A DNA stretch of 64,000 nucleotides from Petrolisthes cinctipes (GCA_033782935.1 JAWQEG010000720.1:169001-233000); one strand, 5' to 3'. Shown: positions 44,178-55,464, numbered from the stretch's first letter. The notes: a model not told the origin generated them from the sequence alone. Program-made: numbers and translations.

Positions 44178-44585
44178 AACCAGACAAATGGAAAAGATCA
44201 ATAATTAAAATTATTGAGAAAAATAAAAAGCCCACTGGAAAGGATCTGAGGCCTATTGCAAAAACCAATGTTTCATACAAGATATTTATGATGTTGGTCA
44301 TTTGAAAAGAAATGATGAAGAAACCAAAGAAACTCAAGGAGGATTTACTGAAGGTTCAAGAATCGAGGATAATTTATATATATATATTATTACAGTACTG
44401 TGTAGAATAGATAAAAGTTTTAAGAAGAAGAGGAAGCCATTAATAGTAATAGCAATAGTAATAGCAATAGCAATAGCAATAGCAATAGTAATAGCAATAG
44501 CAATAGTAATAGTAATAGCAGTAATCGCAGACTTTAGAAAATCCTTTGACTCGGTTAAAAGAACATCCTTAAGGGGGAAGTTAGT
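43873..44585 (+). pseudogene. LINE RT fragment with expanded repeats
   Basis: Reads KNKKAAGPVGIKPE, DLRPIAKTNVSYKIFM, GGFTEGSRIEDN and DFRKSFDSVKR in order, the same motifs as the module D ORF2, but diverged and frame-broken. A 30-base A run (44139-44170) and a hexanucleotide AATAGC/AATAGT expansion (44446-44522) have inserted into it. Confidence 0.7.
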
Positions 44586-44589
44586 TTTG

Positions 44590-44722
44590 TGTTGGTAAAT
44601 CTGGAGCAACTGACTGAATCCTCCAAACTATTCCAAGCAACAACAGAACACCATTATTTTTGCTCTTCTGGTCCTGTTGTTTCCTGGCATACTTTGGAGG
44701 AATCAAGGCACTCCAATGTAAC

Positions 44723-44769
<47 letters not shown>

Positions 44770-44830
44770 AACTGAATCGTCCAATTTCCTGGCATACTTT
44801 GGAGGAATCATGGCACTGCAATGTTACAAA
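44590..44830 (+). repeat. Duplicated insert around a GA tract
   Basis: TTTCCTGGCATACTTTGGAGG plus AATC..GGCACT..AATGT occurs twice (about 44689 and 44788), separated by a GA microsatellite (44728-44769). It interrupts the LINE RT, which resumes at about 44830 (ITTLIEVMKEFKIHLQIIEA). Confidence 0.7.
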
Positions 44831-44955
44831 AAAGAATTACCACCTTAATAGAAGTAATGAAAGAGTTTAAAATACATCTTCAAATAATAGAAGCAGTAGT
44901 CAACATTATACAGTGGAAATACAACAATAATAGATTTGGGAGGAGGACTAGAGCA
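44831..44955 (+). pseudogene. LINE RT fragment, post-motif-A region
   Basis: Encodes ITTLIEVMKEFKIHLQIIEA and a following NIIQWKYNNNRFG, similar to the thumb-side region after motif A of LINE RTs. Continuation of 43873-44585. Confidence 0.6.
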
Positions 44956-45587
44956 ATCATCATCATCATCATCATATTGGGTTTAACGTCCGTCTTACAT
45001 GCTGGCATGCGTTGGACAGGTTTTTAGAAATAGCCTTCCAAGCTAACCTATCTCTGGCCAGCTCTTTACTAACTCCTCTTTCTCTCAGCCTTCCAAGCTA
45101 ACCTATCTTTGGCCAGCTCTTTACTAACTCCTCTTTCTCTCAGCCTTCCAAGCTAACCTATCTCTGGCCAGCTCTTTACTAACTCCTCTTTCTCTCAGCC
45201 TTCCAAGCTAACCTATCTCTGGCCAGCTCTTTACTAACTCCTCTTTCTCTCAGCCTTCCAAGCTAACCTATCTTTGGCCAGCTCTTTACTAACTCCTCTT
45301 TCTCTCAGCCTTCCAAGCTAACCTATATCTGGCCAGCTCTTTACTAACTCCTCTTTCTCTCAGCCTTCCAAGCTAACCTATCTCTGGCCAGCTCTTTACT
45401 AACTCCTCTTTCTCTCAAATCTAACCGTATCACTTCCCCCCATGTTTTCTTTGGCCTTCCTCTACCTACTGAACCTGCTACATCAATTGCTCTACATCTA
45501 CTAACCCAAGCATTCTCGTCCATTCTCTCAATGTGACCAAACCACCGTAGTCTCCTATTCTGAACATATCTCCCAATACTGTCCAGA
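44956..45587 (-). pseudogene. LINE ORF2 C-terminus with seven 55-bp tandem copies
   Basis: Minus strand: RRLRWFGHIERMDENAW, SVGRGRPKKTWGEVIRLD, then RERGVSKELARDRLAWKA, a typical non-LTR ORF2 C-terminal region. The last stretch is repeated seven times as a 55-bp unit (45032-45416). After it come SNACQHVRRTLNPI and a (TGA)n tail at 44957-44975, the 3' end. The plus strand shows the widespread GGGTTTAACGTCCGTC motif. The fragment is inserted in opposite orientation into the older LINE. Confidence 0.7.
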
Positions 45588-45595
45588 TTTAATTA

Positions 45596-46279
45596 AAATA
45601 ATGTTATAAATATAAAAATGAAATAAAGAGATTGCAATGTATAGAAAATGGTGTGTATAAAAGATACTTGGAGGTTACAGGAGTACAGGATGTGCCGCCT
45701 TCAGAGGGGAAATTGGAGCTTCTAGTATGAAATCATCAAGAATTTTTAAAGCAAAGCTACTTACTGTACACAAAATTAATTATCAATGGGCAGAAAGAGA
45801 TATTAACAACAATATTAGAGGTCCTGGAGTGGCGGCGTCTACGTCGTGGGACCACCCCTCAAGGCTGCAAGAAGCTATGGGGGCCAAACCGCCACAAAAT
45901 CCCCCCGCCCCCATCAGGGAGGCACGAGCTCCTGGGAACGGCTTTGGTCACCCAGGCAATTACCACGGGGCTGTTCGGCCAGACAGCTTGAGGAACTTCA
46001 ACAACAACAACATTAGAAGATAATATTATGAGATGCAATAAAAGAGCTGAATGGAAAAGAATAATAAAAATGATGAAAGTAGTTGGCATCAGATATGGAG
46101 AACTGAGAGAGAGAACAGGTAAAAATGATGAATGTAGTTGGCATCAGATATGGAGAACTGAGAGAGAGAACAGATCAGATCAGATGTTGGGCAGGGAGAT
46201 AGCCTTTTCATCGGCCTCCCCTTTGAGTTTTAATAATATTGTGGTTGAGTTTTGTTTTTCTTTAAGTGGTTGCTTTTCT

Positions 46280-46332
<53 letters not shown>

Positions 46333-46470
46333 AAAATTGTATATAATGATTTTCACTTCTTCATTATCTATATTTTCAGCAAAGAGTAAATCTCCCAGCC
46401 AGATAAAAGCAAAAGTTGAAAATAATGTGGGACTCTACAGAATGGAAGAAGGATATGGAAAGTAAGACAA
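45596..46470 (+). pseudogene. LINE ORF2 3' region, interrupted by a SINE
   Basis: LQCIENGVYKRYLEVTGVQD and MKSSRIFKAKLLTVHKINYQ match the segment before the C-terminus of the module D LINE (IENSLYRTILGAEKS, LMKSKITRTKLQYLQG). A SINE-like insert splits it at 45820, and a roughly 50-bp duplication (GGCATCAGATATGGAGAAC) follows. A TC microsatellite (46275-46331) interrupts the last part (NNVGLYRMEEGYGK). Confidence 0.6.
45820..46010 (+). mobile_element. SINE-like element with CAA tail
   Basis: GC-rich 190-bp insert (GTGGCGGCGTCTACGTCGTG to GCTTGAGGAACTTC) ending in AACAACAACAAC. Similar flanks CAACAATATTAGA and CAACAACATTAGA suggest a target duplication. No polymerase III boxes are certain. Confidence 0.6.
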
Positions 46471-46563
46471 TCCTAGACATATATATATAGACAATGGAAA
46501 TTAGAGAAGATGATGTATGTATATGATAATAGGTTTTCTTCAGTATTCAGGGCAAGAACTAAA
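46471..46563. other. Short unassigned stretch
   Basis: AT-rich, with a TA microsatellite. No gene. Confidence 0.5.
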
Positions 46564-47992
46564 GGGTCGATTCCACAGTGGTATTGGTTTGTTAGTTTCC
46601 CAACCAACCACACTTGTAAAGCTTCATTATTTTAGGGTTGATTCCACAGTGGTATTTGTTTGTTAGCTTCCCAACCAACCACACTTGTAAGGCTTCATTA
46701 TTTTAGGGTTGATTCCACAGTGGTATTGGTTTGTTAGGTTCCCAACCAACCACACTTGTAAGGCTCCATTATTTTAGGGTTGATTCCACAGTGGTATTGG
46801 TTTGTTAGTTTCCCAACCAACCACACTTGTAAGGCTTCATTATTTTAGGGTTGATTCCACAGTGGTATTGGTTTGTTAGTTTCCCAACCAACCACACTTG
46901 TAAGGCTTCATTATTTTAGGGTTGATTCCACAGTGGTATTGGTTTGTTAGTTTCCCAACCAACCACACTTGTAAGGCTTCATTATTTTAGGGTTGATTCC
47001 ACAGTGGTATTGGTTTGTTAGTTTCCCAACCAACCACACTTGTAAGGCTTCATTATTTTAGGGTTGATTCCACAGTGGTATTTGTTTGTTAGCATCCCAA
47101 CCAACCACACTTGTAAGGCTTCACTATTTTAGGGTTGATTCCACAGTGGCATTTGTTTGTTAGCTTCCCAACCAACCACACTTGTAAGGCTTCATTATTT
47201 TAGGGTTGATTCCACAGTGGTATTGGTTTGTTAGTTTCCCAACCAAACACACTTGTAAGGCTTCATTATTTTAGGATTGATTCCACAGTGGTATTGGTTT
47301 GTTAGTTTCCCAACCAACCACACTTGTAAGGCTTCATTATTTTAGGGTTGATTCCACAGTGGTATTGGTTTGTTAGCTTCCCAACCAACCACACTTGTAA
47401 GGCTTCATTATTTTAGGGTAGATTCCACAGTGGTATTGGTTTGTTAGTTTCCCAACCAACCACACTTGTAAGGCTTCATTATTTTAGGGTTGATTCCACA
47501 GTGGTATTGGTTTGTTAGTTTCCCAACCAACCACACTTGTAAGGCTTCATTATTTTAGGGTTGATTCCACAGTGGTATTTGTTTGTTAGCATCCCAACCA
47601 ACCACACTTGTAAGGCTTCATTATTTTAGGGTTGATTCCACAGTGGTATTTGTTTGTTAGCTTCCCAACCAACCACACTTGTAAGGCTTCATTATTTTAG
47701 GGTTGATTCCACAGTGGTATTGGTTTGTTAGTTTCCCAACCAAACACACTTGTAAGGCTTCATTATTTTAGGATTGATTCCACAGTGGTATTGGTTTGTT
47801 AGTTTCCCAACCAACCACACTTGTAAGGCTTCATTATTTCCCAAAAGCTGAGTATCCACATTCACAAAATCTATCCAACAGTTAGATAATGATGATCACT
47901 GTATAGTTTACTTAACAAATTAATTAAATAATTCACCCATAAGTCATTTATAAGGCTAACATTCTTTCGTTTGCGTGCTTACAAACCAATAC
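46564..47992 (+). repeat. 71-bp satellite (18 copies) built from a MITE end
   Basis: Unit GATTCCACAGTGGTATTGGT ... CAACCAACCACACTTGTAAGG repeats at exact 71-bp spacing from 46564 to about 47841. The array then runs on into the body of the MITE family (CCCAAAAGCTGAGTATCCAC, TTCTTTCGTTTGCGTGCTTA) up to 47992. The first 30 bases are the MITE terminal repeat. Confidence 0.9.
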
Positions 47993-49880
47993 TGTAACAC
48001 CCCTATTTTATATGTATTGTTATTTAGGATATTTACGGGTATTATATATTTATATGTATTAGAATAGGTTTTTAGTGTAAGATTGTAGGGAGTAGCCAGG
48101 CTGAGATTATCACTGACGAATAATCTCGGTGGTGGGCTTCTTCAACACAAAATGAGTGTAAGATTGTAGGGAGTAGCCAGGCTGAGATTATCACTGACGA
48201 ATAATCTCGGTGGTGGGCTTCTTCAACACAAAATGAGTGTAAGATTGTAGGGAGTAGCCAGGCTGAGATTATCACTGACGAATAATCTCGGTGGTGGGCT
48301 TCTTCAACACAAAATGTTAATATGAGGAAAATAGAAGTAATGATTATAGTTAGACAAATAGGTTAAAAAGAGGAATAATTGAAACTTAGGTAGATTGATA
48401 GGGATAGAGAAATACGTGGTGATTTAAGAGGTGAATGTAAAATAATTTATTGGAGACAGGGAATAACCTGCATTTATAATTATAATGTATAATTACGAAG
48501 CTAACATTCCTATACTGTTACCGGCATTTAATTGTAACTTACTTAGAAAATTAATTAGATTAGTTAGGAACTGAAGTCGGGACAGTACATTTTCTTGTTG
48601 GCGGAACAATACATGCCTGGAATATGTAAATTACAGTAATATAAAACTTTAAACAAGGGAGAATGCAATGTATTTGAGCTCAATAGTATGTTTAAATCAT
48701 GTTGGGTAACTATATACCCCAGTAAGGGTGGAACTGATGGATTTGCCAGAAATTGAGATACGTTGGTCACTACTTGGCTTGTGGGGGGAGGGAGTGGGGG
48801 AGATGACGAGGCAGTACTATGCGTTGCTTCTTCCTCATTCTGATCTCGTCTTTTGCTGGTGACAGGTAAGAGCTCAAACTCGCTCTCATCATAAATATTG
48901 TATTGTGAATATAGTGTGGTGAATCTATTAGTCCCGTGATGGGATATAACTAACTAAAGAATATTGTGTGTTCACATTCAGACATAGTAAGTAAAATATG
49001 TTGTTTTTTCTCAAGCTCATTCTGATCTCGTCTTTTGCTGGTGACAGCCATTATAGCATTCTCCCTTGGCGTTTAGTGAACCACGTGGTACCAAAGAAAA
49101 TTAAGAAAATTTGCTGGCAATTTTATATTATTTCATTATTATAGTATTGAGATTAGGATGTGATTTTTTTTATTGTATTAACTATATTTCGGCCTTGTTG
49201 TGAAAAATTTATTATTAGGAATTATTTGGGATATTGTGGGAGGGGGGACACTTCATGTAATACTTTTTTTATATGTACTTAGCTCTATCAACTGGCGAGA
49301 CGAGGAATGGTTCCGGTCCTAACTGACAGAACAGGGAGTAGGAAATATTAGCAAGGGAGGGGGGAACAGAAATTATTATTATTATGATTATTTTGTACTC
49401 GTACCAAATAGGTTGATAAAATAAACGGGTTTATAATTGTCTGAGTATTTTCGTCACCGATGTAACAAATAGACTATGTTTCTTTATAGATAGTAGTAGA
49501 TTATTAATTCCAATCACTGATCGTACCCCCGTTAGAACTGTAGTCTGGGTTGCTTACTCGCGAGCCTTCTTAACGTAACGTTACGCTACCCTTCCGGTGT
49601 GTGCTCACTTGGTTCCTCTGATCGACTTTGGTCTGGTGGTGGCAGCGTTTACCCAGTACTGGAGAGGAGCTGGACTTGTCCTTTTTATGATTTATAATTT
49701 GGTATTCGCAAGGCAAGTCCTGTTCCTCATCGGTATTTTGGTTTTTTTCCGGACCAAGTTGATACAGCTATAGGATAGAGTTGTAGCATACACTGGTTGT
49801 TTTTTTTGTTTTGTTGAAGGCAGCGGGTTTTTGTTTCCCTCCAAGAGTAAAGTAAGGGGACAAAAATACCAGCTTTTACA
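47993..49880 (+). mobile_element. LTR of the 1.8-kb family, probably solo
   Basis: TGTAACACCCC at the left and CTTTTACA at the right, colinear with the split LTR at 18150-25373. Three copies of the hairpin unit at 48074-48314. Flanks ATAC and GTTT do not match, so it is either an old solo LTR or the product of recombination between elements. An internal TGGTGGCAGCG lies at about 49635. Confidence 0.8.
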
Positions 49881-50004
49881 GTTTAATTTAATACAAACAG
49901 CTACACACTACTTAAAACAATAAAATAATATGTGAACATGAAAACATTACACAGTAAATTGTTAAAGTTACCCATATATGGATGATTATTATTGACCACG
50001 GCTG
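49881..50004. other. No gene recognised
   Basis: AT-rich lead into the GTAT minisatellite. Confidence 0.5.
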
Positions 50005-50275
50005 TATGTATGTGTCACACTAGAGTAATATGTATGTATGTAACACTAGAATAATATGTATGTATGTCACACTAGAATAATATGCATGTATGTATGTCAC
50101 ACTAGAGTAGTATGTATGTATGTATGTATGTCACACTAGAATAATATGTATGTATGTCACACTAGAGTAATATGTATGTATGTCACACTAGAGTAATATG
50201 TATGTATGTCACTCTAGAGTAATATGTATGTATGTATAAATGTCACACTAGAGTAATATGTAGGTATGTATGTAA
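50005..50275 (+). repeat. ATGTATGT/CACACTAGAGTAAT minisatellite
   Basis: About nine units of variable length built from GTATGTATGTCACACTAGAG and TAATAT. Not coding. Confidence 0.9.
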
Positions 50276-51234
50276 GGTAAGTGGTGGGAGAGGGAGACAG
50301 ATTACAGTTATATATATTTGTCTTGTTTAATAAACCAGTTTAAGTTTAATTTCTTTGCATAATTTTCCGTATGGACATTATCTTAGCCTTGTTAATTGAT
50401 TTAACAAAACCTGCATAATTAGATAACAAGATACAATGCTTTATAAATCAGGGAAATGTCAATAACTGTGGAAAGAAACATACTATACAAGTACGTTCGG
50501 GAGTTCAAAGCGCGCACCAAAGGGCTATTCAAAATGGCCGCCGAGCAGGCTGACTTGCGACACTCTTCCCCTAACTAATAACACAGGGTCGACCACTCTA
50601 TGTGTAAAGCTCTGTGGTACGGCGGCCATCATGGTTAGTGTTGCCAGATCTATTTGACATAATTTTCCCTAACTTTACCTTTACAATTTCACTTTTTTAC
50701 CTCAATAATTCTCTGTTTACTCTTAATCACTGAAGATCTTTTTGGTATTTTTTGGTCTGGTAGAACTTTCCCTGTTTATTCATGAACAATATTTATATAA
50801 TGTCCCTATTACGTGGACTTCAATATTCCCTAAAACAGACGAATTTCCCAGCATCTGGCAACACTGATGATGACAAACATACAAGTCAATGTAGAGACTG
50901 TGTATAATATTAACATTATTAATAGAAATATATCCTTACATGAAATATAAAAATATGATGTTGACATTGTAATAATTCACTCACAGTTATATATAGAGAT
51001 ATATATTATATTTATTATATATATAGTTTTATGATAACATTATAACAAGAAGGAGCTCATTTGACATTCACAAATATTGACCATAATAATAATAAAGCAG
51101 CAGGTTCAGCATCAACAATATACCATCACTTGTAACTTTATATTTCAACACTTAAATGACCTTCTATACATACAAAGAGGTAGGAGGATAGTTTGGGGCC
51201 GTAATTAAAGGAAACATAGGTAAATATTGAAAGA
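50276..51234. other. No gene recognised
   Basis: Mixed sequence. Contains GTGTTGCCAGATCTATTTGA near 50638 and CATCTGGCAACACTGATG near 50852, an inverted pair also echoed at 34722 and 51870, hinting at an old repeat. TATA-rich patch at 51000. Confidence 0.5.
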
Positions 51235-51599
51235 ATTACCGTTATTGAGTACCGTTTTTCTACCTTCATTACCCACTAATTTAGACCATTCTAAGACTAT
51301 TTTCTACCTTCATTACCCACTTATTTAGACCATTCTAAGACTATTTTCTACCTTCATTACCCACTTATTTAGACCATTCTAAGACTATTTTCTACCTTCA
51401 TTACCCTCTTATTTAGATCATAATAAGACTTCGGTAAATATTGAAAGAATTACCGATATTGAGTACGGTATTTCTACCTTCATTACCCACTAATTTAGAC
51501 CATTCTACGACTATTTTCTTCTATGGCATTTCCTCCGCAAATGCCCCATTTCAAAGATAGGGCATATTCAAATGGGGAATTTTGAAATTAGCCTGACCC
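51235..51599. repeat. Module D flank with four 44-bp repeats
   Basis: CTACCTTCATTACCCACTTA unit spaced exactly 44 bp at 51260, 51304, 51348 and 51392, then the GCCCCATTT palindrome. Corresponds to 7641-7760 reversed, locally expanded. Confidence 0.8.
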
Positions 51600-51860
51600 T
51601 ACCTGACCTGACTTAACCTAACCTAGACCTTATCAGACTACCGGGAACTAACCTGGGCAAACTATCAGGACCTAACCTGGGCAAACTATCGGGACCTAAC
51701 CTGGGCAAACTACCGGGACCTAACCTGGGCAAACTACCGGGACTTAACCTGGGCAAACTACCGGAACCTAACCTGGGCAAACTACCGGGACATAACATGG
51801 GCAAACTACCGGGAAATGACCGTGGTAAAGTACAAGAAATGATCGGGGCAAAATACTGGG
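51600..51860 (-). repeat. 24-bp minisatellite, short TTAGG-like tract (module D)
   Basis: About ten units of CCTAACCTGGGCAAACTACC type. The long degenerate pentamer tract and the SINE are missing; unrelated sequence (51861-52080) precedes the ZF exon instead. Confidence 0.8.
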
Positions 51861-52130
51861 ACCTAGCCGGATCTGGCAACACTGCTACAAAACTGTTATT
51901 TTTTCAATAAATACCCAATATTTTAGGGAAGGGTTTTGGCACCCCTTCGGACCCAGTCACTAGCTTTCAGTTCTTCATCTGTCCCTCTTTTCTTTCTATT
52001 TCCTTCCTGGTTGCTGTTAAAATATAGTTATATTTCTTTCAGATAACACCAGTAATAGTGTGACAATCCTGACACCAGAATATTACAGTAAATATTCAGT
52101 AAATGTTTGAATCTTCAAATGATGTAAGAC
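51861..52130. other. Divergent upstream region of module D ZF exon
   Basis: Includes a GGCACCCCTTCGGACCCAGT patch of the dispersed repeat seen at 3470 and 27290. From about 52078 onward it is homologous to the other modules again. Confidence 0.6.
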
Positions 52131-52173
52131 TGGTATTGTTATTGTTTCAGATTCATATGAAGTAACACTGTGG

Positions 52174-52743
52174 TTGGCAGCCCTGACACCAATAACAGTG
52201 TGGTTGGCAGCCCTGACAACAGTAATAACCAAGTGGTCATTTTGGTGGCAGAATAAAGCTGTGTTAGTGATGGAGGTGGAAGGAAGTGACACAATCAATG
52301 TTGTCAGAGAAGAGAAGTGTAACAAGTTGGTCTGTCAACAATGTGGTCAAAAGTTTAGTAGGAAATGCCATCTCACTCACCATTTGTTGAATCATACTGG
52401 AAAGAAAATGTTTATGTGTGATGAGTGTGGTAAAAAGTTTAGTTATAAACCTGACCTTAAGAAACACAGCATTATACACACAAGAGAGAGGAACTTTGAA
52501 TGTGAAGAATGTGGTAAAAAGTTTGTAACAAAGGGTAAAATAAAGCAGCACATATTTATACACACAGGAGAGAGGAACTTTGAATGTGAAGAATGTGGTA
52601 AAAAGTTTCTGACAAAGGGTGATCTAAAGAAGTACATACTTATACACACAGGAGTGAAGGACTTTGAATGTGAAGAATGTGGTAAAAGGTTTGGTCAGAA
52701 ATCTCACCTTAATGTACATAAAAAAGTTCATACAAGAGTATAG
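52174..52743 (+). CDS. C2H2 zinc-finger protein exon, 5 fingers (module D)
   Basis: Leader with internal ATG at 52270 (MEVEGSDTINVV), CQQC finger and four more. The fourth has Tyr for the first zinc His (LKKYILIH), so it probably does not fold. TAG at 52741-52743 is followed in frame by one complete finger ending in TGA at 52819, directly overlapping AATAAA. An acceptor-like TATTGTTTCAG ends at 52150. The shortest array among the full-length copies; finger loss by unequal exchange is the simplest explanation. Confidence 0.85.
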   Translation: MAALTPITVWLAALTTVITKWSFWWQNKAVLVMEVEGSDTINVVREEKCNKLVCQQCGQKFSRKCHLTHHLLNHTGKKMFMCDECGKKFSYKPDLKKHSIIHTRERNFECEECGKKFVTKGKIKQHIFIHTGERNFECEECGKKFLTKGDLKKYILIHTGVKDFECEECGKRFGQKSHLNVHKKVHTRV

Positions 52744-52917
52744 GATTTTAAATGTAATGAATGTGGTAAAAAGTTTTCTGACAAATCCCAACTCACATTA
52801 CACAAAACTGTTCACACATGAAATAAAACATTGAATGTAAGCGGTGACAAACAATGATTGCTCCCCTCCCCCCTAAGCATGATAAGGAAAAAACTGAAAA
52901 TATCAAGAGGTAGCACA

Positions 52918-53130
52918 TTATATTGTAGGTGTATGGTGACAAGGTGAGTATTCAGTGTTGCTTCCATTGGCATCATGAACAGCTTCAAGACGAGCAGGGT
53001 AGGAAGACAAAAGTGACTCAAAAAGCTCCGTGTTGAACTCCATTACCCGAAGCACACCATTGATGTGCTCCTCCATCTTGGTACGACTAAATGGAGTTGA
53101 TAGAGGTTCACACAACATCCTTTTTTTCAA
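52918..53130 (-). pseudogene. Transposase-tail-like frame, antisense (module D)
   Basis: 70-residue frame, same as in other modules, starting KKRMLCEPLSTPFSRTKMEE. Confidence 0.4.
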
Positions 53131-53162
53131 TCTCGCCCTTCAAGATAGATCCAACATTTTCA

Positions 53163-53285
53163 CAGATGAGGAGAATTACTGGGCCACTCGTCATTACCAA
53201 GGACTATTAGGGGTACAGTTATGTTTGCATCCATAGCATGACCCGACGATATAGGTAAAGAAAAAAACTTGTTCTGACCCTACAT

Positions 53286-53328
<43 letters not shown>

Positions 53329-53364
53329 GATGAAGAGAATTACTGGGCCACTCGTCATTACCAA
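53163..53364. repeat. TC-tract insertion bounded by 38-bp repeat (module D)
   Basis: CAGATGAGGAGAATTACTGG...ACCAA at 53163-53200 and its near-copy at 53327-53364 enclose the unique 95 bp and a TC tract (53288-53326). Confidence 0.75.
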
Positions 53365-53379
53365 AGAAGTCAATGTTGT

Positions 53380-53782
53380 TGTCCTTCAGAAGGTTCTGGC
53401 TGGGTTCAAAGCACTTTCACATATGGTGCTTTGTTGTGCAGAAAGGTAACCTGAGTGACATCCACAACATTTTGAGAGTTGAAGAAAGGGAATGACAAGC
53501 TTTGTCAAGATCTCCCCAAAATAATCTCTATCCCAACTTTACACCCGAGGCTTTATCACCCACATCATCCACCATACAGTGAAGTCCTTGGACCCTCTTG
53601 GCCTCGTCTTGTCATTACTATCACTTACATTTTCTAATGCCACAGTAGAAAGAATATTTTCACAGATTAATGCTGTTCACTCTAAACTGAGAAATCGTCT
53701 CAGTGTTAGGTCAGTTGAGGCATTAATTGTTAAAAATAAAGTATGGATTGGTTCATTATTTTCAATCCTGTGTAAACTTTGA
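53380..53782 (+). pseudogene. hAT transposase remnant (module D)
   Basis: The frame 53579-53782 encodes LTFSNATVERIFSQINAVHS and KLRNRLSVRSVEALIVKNKV, the hAT dimerisation block, followed by a stop. Upstream QKGNLSDIHNI is in another frame. Lies about 840 bp downstream of the ZF exon on the same strand. Confidence 0.65.
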
Positions 53783-54209
53783 GCCTTCTGATGATATGAT
53801 CAGAAGTTTCAATTCTAAAGGTTCTGAAGAGGAGGAGGAGAAGAATATTATTGCTCTTGATGTACTACAATAAGAATCTGTGGCTGTAGGTATGTATACT
53901 GTATATCTAATTGTCATTATTAACATTGTTTAGCTAAGTTCTTATAGGCCTAGTTAGTCCTTACGGAAAATAAAACTGGCCTTTTTAAGTTTACCTTCAG
54001 CTAAGTTCAGTTATATGGTTATCAAATATTAAGTAATTGTTTTTCTTTAGTGAGGAGAAATGTATCAATACAATATTCATGTACATTAAAAAGAAACAAT
54101 AAAATTTGTCTATTTGTTTTGTGGGATATTCATTTCAATCTGTGGGGAAAAAAATCCTTAATCTGTGGTAAATTGGTACTATAAAATTGGCAACACTGGT
54201 TGTGACTGA
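53783..54209. other. Module D spacer
   Basis: AT-rich. Contains CAATATTCATGTACATTAAA (54071), the empty target of the 4.1-kb element on the other strand. No gene. Confidence 0.7.
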
Positions 54210-54479
54210 GTGGATGAACTGAATGATTCCCTGATTAGGAAAGTGACAGAGGTGGGTGAGAGAAGGATAGGAAGGGTGAGGAATAGCAATAAAAGAAGAT
54301 TGATGAAGAGCTGGTGGAATGAAGATATTGAGAATGCGAGGAAGGAGAGTAATAGGAAGTGTAGAAGACTAAGGAAAAATGTAGGCAATAGTGAGGAAGA
54401 TAGAATAGCATATGAGGAGGCATGGAAGGAGTATGAACTGCAGGAGCCGGTGGCGGCAGGTTCGAAAACTGAGAGCTGA
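54210..54479 (+). pseudogene. LINE linker-like fragment (module D)
   Basis: 89-residue frame with SWWNEDIENARKESNRK, 67 bp upstream of ORF1. Complete relative to the other copies. Confidence 0.55.
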
Positions 54480-54546
54480 GTTTCCCAAATAATGTAAACT
54501 TTATAAAAGTTACCACATAAGCTAAAGTGAAAAATAAGAGAAGAAG

Positions 54547-55464
54547 ATGGCTAGTCGAAGTGCAAGAAGCGGAGCACGAAGAGAAGACAGCTGTGGAAGA
54601 TGTGAAAACAGAGTAAAACAACAGGAGAGAGGAATACAATGTGATATGTGTAGTGTCTGGTTCCACATCGGATGTGAGCAGGTCAGTCCTACCCTATATA
54701 GAGAGTTGAAAGATTCTGAATCAGTATGGATATGTTCTGGATGTATACCAGTAGCAAAAAAGAGACTGTTAACACCAGACAGGGAATTAGGAAAAAAGAT
54801 TGATGAGATGAAAAAGGAGTTGAGATCTTTCTTTGAGGAAAAAATTATGCAGTGGGAGGAGAGTTTAGATAAGTTAAAAAAAGATATGTTAGAGGAAATG
54901 AAGAATGAAATGGAGTTAGAACTGAAGAAGAGAGATAAGAAAATAGAGATAATGAAAGTAGAACTAAAGAGTGAAATGGTTGAAAATATGAAAGAGAGAG
55001 AGGAAAAAAAGAGAAAGAGGAATAATATTATAATTTATAATTTAGAAGAACCCGAGGAATCAGAACCAAAGGAAAAGATACAGAAAGACATAGAAAACTC
55101 TCTGGATATAATACAACGGGAAGTAAAAGTAGAGGATGTAGAAATTTTGGATGCAGCAAGATTAGGATTAATAAATGAACCAGGAAAGGAGAGACCACTC
55201 CTGTTAAAATTAAAAGAAACATGGATGAAATGGCAGATTCTGAAAAATGCAAAGAACCTTAAGAATACAAACCATAGGCTAGCAAAAAGAATATCTATCA
55301 CCTTGGATATGACTAAGAAAGAGAGGCAACAAAATAAGGAGCTCTGGGAGGAATTAAAAAGAAAACGAGAACTGGGAGAAAAGGAATGGTATATAAAGGA
55401 TGCAAAGTTAATGAGAAATAATTTTCAAGGAGAAAGAGGACAAATATATGGAGAGCATATGTAA
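54547..55464 (+). CDS. LINE ORF1 protein with PHD finger, intact
   Basis: 305 residues. PHD finger at about residues 16-70 (CGRC, CDMC, FHIGC, WICSGC: Cys4-His-Cys3). A highly charged segment follows, about 80-160, with heptad-like Glu/Lys/Leu spacing likely forming a coiled coil. The C-terminal half has NNIIIYNLEEPEESEPKEK, RPLLLKLKETWMKWQILKN and ISITLDMTKKERQQNKELW, similar in layout to the RRM-like and C-terminal domains of LINE ORF1 proteins. PHD-bearing ORF1 is known in CR1-type LINEs. Expected role is RNP assembly. ORF2 starts 17 bp before its end. No stop or frameshift; the only intact ORF1 here. Confidence 0.88.
   Translation: MASRSARSGARREDSCGRCENRVKQQERGIQCDMCSVWFHIGCEQVSPTLYRELKDSESVWICSGCIPVAKKRLLTPDRELGKKIDEMKKELRSFFEEKIMQWEESLDKLKKDMLEEMKNEMELELKKRDKKIEIMKVELKSEMVENMKEREEKKRKRNNIIIYNLEEPEESEPKEKIQKDIENSLDIIQREVKVEDVEILDAARLGLINEPGKERPLLLKLKETWMKWQILKNAKNLKNTNHRLAKRISITLDMTKKERQQNKELWEELKRKRELGEKEWYIKDAKLMRNNFQGERGQIYGEHM

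Noticed and set aside
46564..47841. Possible CRISPR array (18 regular units)
   Set aside because: Units are contiguous 71-bp tandem copies without variable spacers, the DNA is eukaryotic, and the unit derives from a MITE end.
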